Source: Cyclobacterium qasimii M12-11B (GTDB taxonomy: Bacteria; Bacteroidota; Bacteroidia; Cytophagales; Cyclobacteriaceae). Taken from it: a DNA stretch of 64,000 nucleotides. Numbering within the stretch: position 1 is the first letter of the stretch; every line of letters begins with the position of its first letter. Positions 10,501-19,382 of the stretch are shown one piece after another. Below the pieces are notes generated by a model. It searched no databases, had not been told where the DNA came from, and worked only from the letters and a program-made list of their open reading frames with translations. The position numbers were made by a program, and so were the translations under genes. Where the stretch lies: positions 1 through 64,000 of the forward strand of contig NZ_ATNM01000036.1 in NCBI RefSeq assembly GCF_000427295.1. The letters run 5' to 3'.

Positions 10501-11534
10501 GAAAGGAATATTTTTCTTCCTGAATTTTGTAATCTCCAAGATCCAGACTTGGCCAATATTTCAGTGGAACTAAGTAATTTCTCGTTCCGAAACAGCTTGG
10601 ATTTGGTAGAGCGGTTGATGAGCGCAGCTCCAAATACATCTGCTAATTGTTTAATCCCAAATCTATTGATATGGTTGCTATTCCAGTTGGGTTGAGGTTC
10701 GGAATTGCTGAGTGTGAATAAGCCTAAGAGGTTGTTTTCAGCAAAAATCGGAACGATAATATAAGCTACAAAGCCAAGTTTTTCGGCAATAATGGCTTCA
10801 TAAGAATTCCTGTTTTTAAGGTTTCTAAGATCATCTACTGCAATAAAACCTGATGCTCTCAAGTTGTTTAAAAAATCACTTTGCCCTTCTATAGAGATGT
10901 TTTTATTTGCTTTAATCGCCCCATTATCAGCCTTTTCTTTGTATTCGAAAAAACATTCAAGTTGTTGCAATTCATGATTTACATAAAAGAAGTTACCGAC
11001 TTCCGCATTTTGAGATTTTACGACCATGGATAAGGCCGTCATGAAAACCTTGTCCCATTCTGCCTCTGACGCATTTAAAAAAGCGGTAGATACGTCATTG
11101 ATTTGTTGGTCAAATTTCATCTTCCTTCTCAAAATGGCTGCCGCATCTTCCTGACCTAAGGTGGCACTTTGTTCATTGTCCAACAAGAAACCGGCTGCTT
11201 TTTGTGATTCTGAATAATGGTATTTCCCATTTACGATGCAAATCTTCCCTTTACCTTCAACACTCTTTCCTTCAACAGAAATTTGAAATTCCGAATTCTG
11301 ATCATGTGTTGAGGACAACTGCAATTGAGATTGGTTCGGATTATTAAAAAATGAATTCACTTCATTCACTAAACCACTAAATCCAGACAGAAAGGTATCC
11401 CACGAATTCTTTTCCGATAATTGGTGCTGCCAATTGTCGGAAGAAAATATCACTTGGCTATAATCGAATACCAAAAATAAATCAAGGCTCTTCTCATCAC
11501 CCTGAAAGAGATCTTTATCAAACTCTTTTTCCAT
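7580..11534 (-). CDS. Large cytosolic multi-PAS/GAF hybrid histidine kinase (frameshifted)
   Basis: A sensor kinase without any membrane segment. After an unrecognised N-terminus come a GAF-like domain (about 150-300), about five PAS domains (about 325-930, several ending in the typical DITE/DVTERK linker), a HisKA domain (SVMSHEIRTPMNAV), an HATPase domain (NLISNAIKFTDKG, DTGIGVAP, GTGLGLAIVKKL) and a C-terminal receiver with phospho-acceptor in LLDLQMPEMDG. The frame breaks in an A6 run (plus strand 9188-9193): one frame ends TAKPIF-stop and another continues KEGKLEYILGIVRDISEE, exactly the missing end of that PAS domain. Removing one base gives 1317 residues. Start chosen at the ATG at 11534; a GTG at 11561 is possible. 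The signal sensed is unknown. Confidence 0.85.
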
Positions 11535-11856
11535 GATTAAAATCAGGTCTAAACCTGTCACAATGCAAAAATTAAAAACTGAAAACCAGTAGCTTTAGGT
11601 TGTATAGGATTAATTCTATAAGTTACTAACAATAATTAATTCTCTAACATTATTGAATAAAAAAAACTAGAATTCTTATAAATATTAAACCTGCGCTAAA
11701 TAAAAAATACCTTTAAATAAAATGAAATTCACTGATAATCAGAGGGATAAAACCTAAAACCTGCGTTACTTCAAGGATTATCAAATATAGTGTCAATTGA
11801 AATTTCAGAAAAATTAAAATACTTAACAAAATGGTTATTACCCATTTGAAGAAAAA
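11535..11856. other. AT-rich intergenic region
   Basis: About 320 bases between the ferredoxin gene and the start of the large kinase gene. It must contain the kinase promoter on the minus strand. I see no gene, repeat or strong hairpin in it. Confidence 0.4.
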
Positions 11857-12107
11857 TCACTGAGGCAAGTCTCCTTTTAACAAAAGCGCCAATTTTTCAT
11901 GGTCCCCCTTTTTTATAAGTTCATTGTTAAATACTGCCACAGGACCTGATTTACAACAATCCATACATTTTGACTTAACCATTTTAAAATTGCCCCTGAA
12001 ATCACCTTCTTTTATCGTGTTTTTTATGGCTTCAGAAAAGGATTTCGCGTCATTTTTCTTACAATCCTTCCCATTACAAACAAAATAAATTTCCTTCTTG
12101 GCTTCAT
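11857..12107 (-). CDS. Thioredoxin-like [2Fe-2S] ferredoxin (start region frameshifted)
   Basis: The minus strand encodes about 80 residues beginning KKEIYFVCNGKDCKKNDAK and ending KGDLPQ. Four or five cysteines are arranged as CNGKDC and later CMDCC, the layout of thioredoxin-fold [2Fe-2S] ferredoxins (NuoE-like small proteins). This frame lacks a start codon. An ATG at 12107, 13 bases after the preceding gene and behind GGAGG, lies one frame off. Adding one base near 12098 joins them into an 83-residue protein. It would be the last gene of the NUDIX-DUF819 operon. Partner and substrate are unknown. Confidence 0.6.
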
Positions 12108-12119
12108 ATCTTTATTTGT

Positions 12120-13388
12120 CTAACCTCCGAACGCTAATTGTAGTAATATTCCACAGATGTAGGCACCATAAGTACCCACTCCATAACCCAAAACGGCAAG
12201 CAAAACCCCAACAGGGGCGAGAGCAGGATGAAAGGCTGAGGCAACTATCGGAGCTGAGGCAGCACCTCCTATATTCGCCTGAGAACCAATTGCCACATAA
12301 AAGAAAGGTGCCTTTATAATAAAAGCAACAATAAGCATAAAAAGAATATGAAAAGCCATCCATATAATGCCGACCAGAAAAAACACTGGATTGTCAAGAA
12401 CTGCTCCTAAATCCATTTGCATACCTATAGTGGCTACCAAAATATAAAGCAAAACACTGCCTATTCTGGATGCTCCTACTCCTTCTAATTTTCTCCATCG
12501 GGTAAAAGACAATAGCAATCCACCAGTAGTTGCGAGAATTACCAGCCAAAAAAAGCTGGAATCTAAAGAATAGCTTTTTAACCCTGGATAGTTTACCCCA
12601 ATAAAATCACCTAAATGGCTTCCAAAAAAGTGTGCACAGCCCGTAATTACGAAACCTAAACCCAGGATGGTCATAGTGTCTGACAAAGTGGGGATTTTAA
12701 GGTTCTCTTTTTGATGGGCCTCCACTTTTTCCTTAAGAGCGGTTATCGCAGAAGTATCGGCTTTTAAAATTTTGTCAAAAAAGCCTGGCTTACCCGCCCA
12801 ATACAACAAAAACGCCATCCATATATTGGCAACAATAACATCAACAGCTATCATCTGGCTAAACAACTGAGGACTAGCACCAAAAAGCTCCAACATGGCT
12901 GTTTGGTTAGCACTTCCGCCTATCCAGCTCCCCGCTATCGTAGCAAGTCCCCTCCATGTTTCATCAGCCCCTATACCTCCCAATACTTCTGGATAAAACT
13001 GAGCAACAATATACAAGGATACAGGACCGCCGATAATGACGCCAAATGTACCCGTTAAAAACATTATTAATGCTTTTGGTCCTAATTTAGCAATGCTTTT
13101 CAGGTCTATACTTAAGGTTAATAAAACCAATGAGGTAGGTAAAAGGTACCTGGAGGCAACAAAATAAAGTTCCGAATCTTCTCCCGAAATTAATCCTGTG
13201 GTATTGAACAATGCGGGTAAAAAATAACATAGCAGCACTACAGGCACTACCTTATACATCGCTTTGAAAAAAGGATGCTCACTTGCTGAAGTGTAAAACA
13301 CAAATCCAAGCACTCCCATCAAAAGCCCAAAAACTACTGCATCATTTGTTATCAGTGCACCTTCCACAATTATTTGATTTCCTTCCAA
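12120..13388 (-). CDS. DUF819 family integral membrane protein
   Basis: A 422-residue protein with about eleven hydrophobic segments rich in glycine and serine, such as IAGSWIGGSANQTAM and the C-terminal IGSQANIGGAASAPIVASAF. These repeated small-residue re-entrant loops, once in each half, are typical of the DUF819/YjcL-like family, distantly related to sodium-coupled anion carriers. The substrate is not known. Its start overlaps the end of the NUDIX gene by 19 bases and its stop lies 13 bases before the ferredoxin start, so the three are translationally linked. Confidence 0.8.
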   Translation of the reverse strand: MEGNQIIVEGALITNDAVVFGLLMGVLGFVFYTSASEHPFFKAMYKVVPVVLLCYFLPALFNTTGLISGEDSELYFVASRYLLPTSLVLLTLSIDLKSIAKLGPKALIMFLTGTFGVIIGGPVSLYIVAQFYPEVLGGIGADETWRGLATIAGSWIGGSANQTAMLELFGASPQLFSQMIAVDVIVANIWMAFLLYWAGKPGFFDKILKADTSAITALKEKVEAHQKENLKIPTLSDTMTILGLGFVITGCAHFFGSHLGDFIGVNYPGLKSYSLDSSFFWLVILATTGGLLLSFTRWRKLEGVGASRIGSVLLYILVATIGMQMDLGAVLDNPVFFLVGIIWMAFHILFMLIVAFIIKAPFFYVAIGSQANIGGAASAPIVASAFHPALAPVGVLLAVLGYGVGTYGAYICGILLQLAFGG

Positions 13389-14011
13389 AGTGTTAAAAAC
13401 TCACTCAATATCATGGCTGTAGCACCCCAGACCACTTCTTCATTGATCTCATAGTATGGGGCTTGAATTTTGTATCCACCTGCCAGATTCATTCCTTTTT
13501 TCTTTATTATGGCCTCATCTGTTAATTCATCAAAGCTGCAAATAATAAGTCGATCAACCTCCCTTTCATCAATCTCAAAAATAGGGGGTTCCGAAGAATA
13601 GCCTATAAATGGCCTAACAGAAAAATTACTTGGAGGAATATAAAGATCGGATAAGTTTCCCAAAATTTGAATGTCTTTTCTTGACACCCCAATCTCCTCT
13701 TCTGTTTCCCTTAGTGCTGTTTCGCCCAAATCCCTATCTCCCAAATCCTTTTTACCTCCCGGTAAGGCAATCTGCCCACTATGTACCCCTTCGTAAGTAG
13801 CTCTTTTGATAAACGGGATAATAATGCTTTTTCTATCTTCCGAGGGACAGAGTAACATTAACACCGCCCCCTTTCTTGCATTTATCATCTGATGCTCATC
13901 AAAACGTTCCATTTCAAGGGGCATTGGAGCCATTCGCTCTTGAGCGGACCTTCCTGGTAAGGGGCCATTTAGTGATCTTTCCAGGCTGTTAACCAATTTA
14001 ATGAAATCCAT
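13370..14011 (-). CDS. NUDIX hydrolase, probable CoA pyrophosphatase
   Basis: The 213-residue protein has a NUDIX box at about residues 100-125 (LPGGKKD, then ETALRETEEEIGV). It also has the upstream arginine-containing element RATYEGVHSGQIALPGG found in the CoA/8-oxo-dGTP branch (NUDT7/YeaB type). It should hydrolyse CoA or a related nucleotide diphosphate to 3',5'-ADP and phosphopantetheine. It is the first gene of the operon with the DUF819 protein. A terminator-like hairpin lies only about 20 bases before its start codon, which is unusual. Confidence 0.8.
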   Translation of the reverse strand: MDFIKLVNSLERSLNGPLPGRSAQERMAPMPLEMERFDEHQMINARKGAVLMLLCPSEDRKSIIIPFIKRATYEGVHSGQIALPGGKKDLGDRDLGETALRETEEEIGVSRKDIQILGNLSDLYIPPSNFSVRPFIGYSSEPPIFEIDEREVDRLIICSFDELTDEAIIKKKGMNLAGGYKIQAPYYEINEEVVWGATAMILSEFLTLWKEIK

Positions 14012-14030
14012 ATGGAGTAGTTATAAATTA

Positions 14031-14063
14031 AAAAAAGGCCTGAATAAAATTCAGGCCTTTTTT
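14031..14063. terminator. Bidirectional terminator-like hairpin between divergent genes
   Basis: A-rich and T-rich tracts flank the arms AAGGCCTGAA and TTCAGGCCTT, making a textbook intrinsic terminator on either strand. It lies between two divergently transcribed genes (NUDIX leftwards, aceK rightwards), where no transcript should end. On the minus strand it sits in the immediate NUDIX leader, so attenuation is possible. Confidence 0.75.
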
Positions 14064-14226
14064 ACTTATCAAACCTATTAAACCTATTGTGTTATATTCA
14101 ATAAATGAATAAACTCGAACGAAATTAACGATTAAATTTACAAAACCAAAGGTTAATATTTTGCCATAAAAAATAATATTCTAATATCGACCTCAAAACA
14201 ACTCTTTTCAAATAGGATTGGCCATT

Positions 14227-15953
14227 ATGGAAAACGAACTTATAAAATGCACAGTTGAAACTATTTTGAATGGTTATGTCTCCTACATTAGTGATTTCAA
14301 TCAAATTACCCAAAGAATCCCTGGAAACTTTAGGGATAGGGATTGGAAACAACTACATGCCAATCACAGGCAAAGATTACGTTTGTACAAGGATCACCTC
14401 AGGGACATTGTTATTACATGTAAGGAACTGCTTAAGGGTCAAGAAGCAGATCAAGTCGTCTGGCAAAAAATCAGGGCTTCTTATCAAGAAGCCATTCTCC
14501 CAAATGCAGACAGGGAGTTGGCTGGGACATTTTTCAATTCTGTATTTAGAAAAGTTTTCCCAGGAAAGGTGATTCATGAAGCTTTGATGTTTTACAATTT
14601 ACCCAGCACTTTAGACTCTGGAGACATCAATGATTCCTTGTTTCGCAATTACCCTGCACAAGCTGATCTCCATGAAGCCTTTGCAAGGATATTGGATGAT
14701 TTTGATTTTGGCGTTCCTTATTATCAGAAAGAAAATGACATTAACCATTTAGTGGAAAGTGTGAAAAAGGTGATTCTGAGCAGGTACAGAGCAACCAATG
14801 AAACGACTACACAAGTATTAAGAGACGTCTTTTACCGTAATAAAGCCGCCTATCTAATTGGCAGAACTTATTTGGGCAACAAATGGATGCCATTTATTAT
14901 TCCTTTTCTACACAACGAAAAAGGAGTCTTCGCTGACACTTTGATTTTTGATCCAAATATCATGAGTGGGATTTTTAGCTATACCAGGTCCTATTTCATG
15001 GCCCCTATAAAAATTCCTGCCCAAACTGTTAATTTCCTCCAATCTGTCATCCAACACAAAAGACCTTATGAACTTTACAATGCCATAGGATTTAATAAGC
15101 ATGGCAAAACAGCTTTTTACAAGGACTTCATAAATCATCTTGAGCGTAGTAGCGACAATTTCATTCTAGCAGAAGGGATCAAGGGCATGGTAATGACCGT
15201 CTTTACGCTTCCTTCCTACAATGTAGTTTTTAAGTTGATCAAGGATCATTTTGAGCCTCCAAAAAACATGACTCGCCAGCAGGTAAAAGAAAATACAAGC
15301 TTGTAGGTCTGCATGACCGGGTTGGGCGAATGGCTGACACCCATGAGTTTGAAAACTTCAGGCTTCCTCTAAATCGAATCGATCCTGCTATGATGAAGGA
15401 ATTAAAAATGAATGTTAATTCCCTTTTATCCATTGAGGGAGACACGCTCATTATCAAACACATGTACATTGAGCGTCGATTGCGTCCATTGAACCTCTAC
15501 CTGGAGGAATGCAGCCTCGAAGAAGCAAAACATGCCGTAGATGAATATGCCAAAGCTATACTTCAGATGGCCCAGGCCAATATTTTCCCTGGGGATATGA
15601 TGACGAAAAACTTTGGTGTTACACGTCAAAACAGGGTGATATTTTATGATTACGATGAAATAGAATTTCTCGATCGAATGAATTTCCGTATCAAACCAAA
15701 GCCTGAAACTTATGATCAAATTTATGCCTCTAAACCTTGGTATGAAATAAACGAGAACGACGTGTTTCCAGAAGATTTCAAACGATTTATGATAGGCCGC
15801 CAGGATGTTCGGGCTTATTTCATCGCCTCCAACCCAGAACTATTCGATCCAGAATATTGGGCGGCCATTCAGGACAAACTTGGGAAAGGTGAAATGATTC
15901 ACGCCTTCCCCTACCCTGAATCCATGAGATTCAGGCCCGATGAGGTGGTGTAA
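14227..15953 (+). CDS. aceK: Isocitrate dehydrogenase kinase/phosphatase (frameshifted)
   Basis: AceK phosphorylates and dephosphorylates isocitrate dehydrogenase, steering carbon between the TCA cycle and the glyoxylate shunt. The N-terminal regulatory part is followed by the atypical kinase core with GIKGMVMTVFTLPSYNVVFK and DHFEPPKNMT. After the break come HDRVGRMADTHEFENF, DYDEIEFLDRMNF and ENDVFPEDFKRFM, all hallmark AceK segments. The frame breaks in an A4 run at 15290-15293; adding one A joins 362- and 207-residue pieces into a 575-residue protein of normal length. I take the ATG at 14227 rather than the TTG nine bases earlier. No aceA or aceB lies nearby. AceK is known mainly from proteobacteria, so transfer is possible. 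Confidence 0.92.
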
Positions 15954-16026
15954 CTAGAAATAGGAGATCGTAATTATTATTACTTAAGGTCTTGAGCATG
16001 GCAGGACATCCTAGAAGCCATAATGT

Positions 16027-16055
16027 TACCCCGGGCGTGATTTCAGCCCGGGGTA
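16027..16055. repeat. GC-rich REP-like palindrome
   Basis: A perfect 10-bp inverted repeat, TACCCCGGGC (16027-16036) and GCCCGGGGTA (16046-16055), has a nine-base loop and lies between convergent aceK and the carbonic anhydrase gene. There is no T-tract. It is much more GC-rich than the window and resembles the palindrome at 301-320, so a REP-like element is likely, although it could also block convergent transcription. Confidence 0.6.
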
Positions 16056-16071
16056 AGTAAAAAGCCTCATT

Positions 16072-16587
16072 TTATTCATCTTTGTACCAACTTGCATATT
16101 TGGGATAATTAGAGGCGATTCTTAAAATTGTCGCTTCCATTTCTTTCCCTGTATCTTTCACTTTTTTGGCTGGGATGCCCGCATAAATGGTATTGCTTTC
16201 TACGATAGTTCCTGCAAGTACTACCGCTCCAGCAGCAATAATTGCCCCTTCATTGATAATTGCATCGTCCATGACAATGGCACCCATACCAATCATAACC
16301 CTATCTTTTATAGTACAACCATGGACAATCGCGTTGTGAGCGATAGATACCTCTGAACCAATATTCACTGGTGATTTCTGGTAAGAACAATGAATAACCG
16401 CACCATCCTGAACATTGGTTTTATTCCCAATCTTAATATAGTGTACATCTCCTCTGATCACAGCATTGAACCAAACGGTACAATTATCCCCCATTACCAC
16501 ATCGCCCGTAAGAGTTGCATTGTCTGCAAGCCAACAGTCTTTGCCCCATTGTGGAGATTTGTCATTTACTTTTTTTATCAACGCCAT
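16072..16587 (-). CDS. Gamma-class carbonic anhydrase family protein
   Basis: A 171-residue left-handed beta-helix protein built of hexapeptide repeats (GDVVMGDNCTVWFNAVIRGDV, NIGSEVSIAHNAIVHGCTI and similar). Histidines in VIHCSY, SIAHNAIVHG match the metal ligands of the YrdA/CaiE/PaaY gamma carbonic anhydrase group. Many members hydrate carbon dioxide weakly or have unknown substrates, so the exact reaction is uncertain. It is monocistronic and convergent with aceK. Confidence 0.85.
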   Translation of the reverse strand: MALIKKVNDKSPQWGKDCWLADNATLTGDVVMGDNCTVWFNAVIRGDVHYIKIGNKTNVQDGAVIHCSYQKSPVNIGSEVSIAHNAIVHGCTIKDRVMIGMGAIVMDDAIINEGAIIAAGAVVLAGTIVESNTIYAGIPAKKVKDTGKEMEATILRIASNYPKYASWYKDE

Positions 16588-17295
16588 GTTTCGTATGTTT
16601 TTTTATTTGCAAGAATTGTAATTATTTATAAGAAGTTTGTTCCGAAATACGCAATATCTAAACCAGCTATTGCAGGAAGGAATCGCTTCAAAACCAGTCA
16701 ATCGTTGTCATTTTGAATTTCATTTCAGGCAACTCAACTGATTTACTTGCAATTTCAACAGCTTCTCTGAAATTCAAAACATAATATTGCCTTAACTTCA
16801 GCTATACCCCAAACTTACAAGGTTAGAAGCTTAGTTTCAATCATGGTTGGGAATACTTCCATACGATTCCCAAAATACGATGGGCAATAAACGCCCCATT
16901 ATTTGCTGAAATCTCTCCCAATTCATCCTATAGATATACCCTATCCTTTGTCGCAGTACCATTGTCGATTAAGCACTTTGCGCTAAAAAAGGGAAACCGC
17001 TATACCGGTAACTGTCCTTCTTTTAAACGATTACTCCAAAACCCAAAAAGCTAATTAAATAGGTTGATTAATTCTTAAGTTAGAATAGGCAGTGGTTAGG
17101 TGAAGCCCTCTGATTTTCTTACCTTTATGGTACTCATCACTATAATAATTGGATAATTCAGTATTAATCCCGAACGTCCTTAAATCTTAGCGGATTTAAT
17201 TTCAGAAAATTGAACTTTTTTATTTACATTTAGTTTAAGTGTATATACATATAATTACGGAACCAATCTTAAACTTATTTAATCAATTCACTATT
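16588..17295. other. Intergenic region with a partial repeat
   Basis: This 708-base region between divergent genes holds repeat copy E near its left end. The rest is AT-rich without a plausible coding frame; promoters for the carbonic anhydrase and the YceI protein must lie here. Otherwise I see nothing in it. Confidence 0.5.
16640..16704 (+). repeat. Dispersed intergenic repeat, partial copy E
   Basis: TTCCGAAATACGCAATATC and, after a short spacer, CTATTGCAGGAAGGAATCGC then TTCAAAACCAGTCAATCG match the left third of copies A and B. GCAATA and TATTGC form the short stem seen in other copies. Confidence 0.5.
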
Positions 17296-18018
17296 ATGAA
17301 AACATTTAAATTATCAGGTTTCTTACTCGCTGCCGCTTTACTAACCTTCTCTTGTGGACAGAGTAGCAATACAGTTGAAACGACTGAGGCTCAAGAAGAA
17401 GCAGAAGCAACTGGCCAAACGTTACAATTGGACACCAATGCTAGTACTGTTAACTGGAGAGGTTACAAACCAACCGGTCAGCATCATGGAATAATCCCTG
17501 TAACCAATGGCGAAATTTCTGTTGAAGGTGATGCCATCACTTCAGGTGAATTTACTTTTGATATTACAAGTCTTGAAGTTCACGATTTAGAAGAAGGAAG
17601 TGAAAACCATGGTAAATTATGGAATCACTTGCAGTCTGAAGATTTCTTCGATGCTGCTAATCATCCTAGTGCTACTTTTGTCATCACTGAGGTTACTCCT
17701 TACACATCAGAAGACAATATAGAAGACCAGGAACAATTTGAGACTGAGAACACACCACAAAGTGAATCTGAATTGGCTCCAGCTACCCCTACCCATTGGA
17801 TCAGTGGTAACTTAACCATCAGAGGAACTTCCAAAAACATTAAATTTCCAGCTGCAGTAACTTCTGCTAATGGAATGGTTTCTGCTCAGGCAGGTTTCAA
17901 CATAAACAGAACTGACTGGGGACTGGCTTATGGTGACGAAGCAACTGCAGTGGACAAGGCCAAGGATAAATTCATCTACAACACTGTAAGTGTGAATTTT
18001 GACATCAAAGCCAACTAA
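17296..18018 (+). CDS. YceI-like lipoprotein
   Basis: I start at the ATG at 17296, which gives a lipoprotein signal peptide (MKTFKLSGFLLAAALLTFSC, lipobox LTFSC). The acidic linker is followed by a YceI-type lipocalin-like beta-barrel (from about residue 45: LDTNASTVNWRGYKPTGQHHG, later GNLTIRGTSKNIKFP and NINRTDWGLAYGD). The family binds isoprenoid-type lipids in periplasm or membrane. A Glu/Thr-rich insertion (about 135-160) interrupts the barrel. The gene is monocistronic, ending in a strong hairpin. Confidence 0.85.
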   Translation: MKTFKLSGFLLAAALLTFSCGQSSNTVETTEAQEEAEATGQTLQLDTNASTVNWRGYKPTGQHHGIIPVTNGEISVEGDAITSGEFTFDITSLEVHDLEEGSENHGKLWNHLQSEDFFDAANHPSATFVITEVTPYTSEDNIEDQEQFETENTPQSESELAPATPTHWISGNLTIRGTSKNIKFPAAVTSANGMVSAQAGFNINRTDWGLAYGDEATAVDKAKDKFIYNTVSVNFDIKAN

Positions 18019-18046
18019 AAAAATTAAGTCATTAATTTTTTATTTG

Positions 18047-18075
18047 AAAGGGGGATATATTTATCCCCCTTTTTT
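18047..18075 (+). terminator. Intrinsic terminator after the YceI gene
   Basis: AAAGGGGGATA and TATCCCCCTTTTTT form a strong stem with a short AT loop followed by T6, about 30 bases after the YceI stop codon and before pabB. Confidence 0.85.
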
Positions 18076-18101
18076 CATGGCATTTCCCTATTTTTGTAGG
18101 A

Positions 18102-19382
18102 ATGTCAGCAACAGAAAGCAAGCTTACGGTTAATAAAACTTCCGACTGGATACCTAAAATGCTAGAATGGGCCAATCTTAATTTCGCCTATTTTGGTTAT
18201 TTTACTTCACATGATATAGACTACCCGTCTGGAGGATTTGAGCATGTATTTTATGCTGGATCTCAAGCAGTAAGTCTGGAAAACATCAATCAATTACCTA
18301 ATAATAAGCCTAAAATAGGAATCGTTAGCTACGATCAAAAAAACAAATACGAAAAGCTTACCAGCAATAATAACGAAATAATAAACTGCCCAGACAGCTT
18401 ATTTTTCAGTCCTGATTTGACGATCTCCTTTAACCAAGAAGAGCTTACGATTCAAAGCTCTGCTCCTAATGATTGCTACAAACAAATTCTAAATACTAAA
18501 TTACCAGATGATGTCAATCATGGCAATTGTAGCCTCCACAGTTCTCATGATGAGGAAAGTTATCGAATCACCTTCAACAGCATTCAAGACCATATCCTGG
18601 CCGGGGATATTTATGAATTAAATTACTGCATGGATTTTCATGGAGAAGTATCCAATATTGAACCTATAAGGATATTTCTTGACTTATGTGAAAATTCACC
18701 AATGCCTTTTAGTGCCTTGTTCAAAGCTGTAGATTTATATCTTTGCTGCGCCTCACCTGAAAGATTTCTAAAGAAAAAAGGAAGAAAATTACTAACCCAA
18801 CCTATTAAAGGAACCATCAAAAGGGGTCGTAATATTCAAGAAGATGAAGCATTAAAAAGACATCTGGCAGAAAGTGAAAAAGAGCGGGCAGAAAACCTGA
18901 TGATCGTTGATTTGATGAGAAATGACCTTGCTCGAATGGCCTTAACTGGGACAATAAAAGTAGAAGAGTTGTTTGGAATCTATTCTTTTAGGCAGATTAC
19001 CCAGATGATATCTACCATAAGCTGCCAATTGCCTCTTTCAGAAAATTTTGAGCATATAATACCTAAAACCTTCCCAATGGGAAGCATGACAGGGGCGCCA
19101 AAAATAAAATGCATGGAGTTGATTGAGGCTTATGAAAATTTTAAAAGAGCTTGGTTTTCAGGCAGTATTGGTTACATCGATGAGCAGGGAGATTTTGATT
19201 TTTGTGTGATTATTAGAAGCTTAATCATGGATCAAACCAAAAAATCCTTTTATTTTGGTGTCGGTAGTGCCATTACCATAGATGCCGATGCCAAAAACGA
19301 ATACGAGGAATGCTTGCTAAAAGCCTCTTCAATTATCAAAACTTTAAAAAACACCTATACAATTATTAATAACCCAAATTAA
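18102..19382 (+). CDS. pabB: Aminodeoxychorismate synthase component I
   Basis: A 426-residue chorismate-utilising enzyme that aminates chorismate to 4-amino-4-deoxychorismate for folate synthesis. The C-terminal two thirds carry the family motifs: PIKGT (the lysine position that separates PabB from anthranilate synthase), AENLMIVDLMRNDLAR, and FPMGSMTGAPKIKCMELI. The N-terminal third is divergent, as is common for component I. No glutamine amidotransferase (pabA) or lyase (pabC) follows; the next gene is gdhA, with its start directly after the stop. TrpE is less likely because of the PIKGT motif. Confidence 0.88.
   Translation: MSATESKLTVNKTSDWIPKMLEWANLNFAYFGYFTSHDIDYPSGGFEHVFYAGSQAVSLENINQLPNNKPKIGIVSYDQKNKYEKLTSNNNEIINCPDSLFFSPDLTISFNQEELTIQSSAPNDCYKQILNTKLPDDVNHGNCSLHSSHDEESYRITFNSIQDHILAGDIYELNYCMDFHGEVSNIEPIRIFLDLCENSPMPFSALFKAVDLYLCCASPERFLKKKGRKLLTQPIKGTIKRGRNIQEDEALKRHLAESEKERAENLMIVDLMRNDLARMALTGTIKVEELFGIYSFRQITQMISTISCQLPLSENFEHIIPKTFPMGSMTGAPKIKCMELIEAYENFKRAWFSGSIGYIDEQGDFDFCVIIRSLIMDQTKKSFYFGVGSAITIDADAKNEYEECLLKASSIIKTLKNTYTIINNPN

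Noticed and set aside
14218-14226. TTG at 14218 as the aceK start
   Set aside because: The ATG nine bases later is a better start codon and gives a typical AceK N-terminus; the extra residues add nothing conserved.
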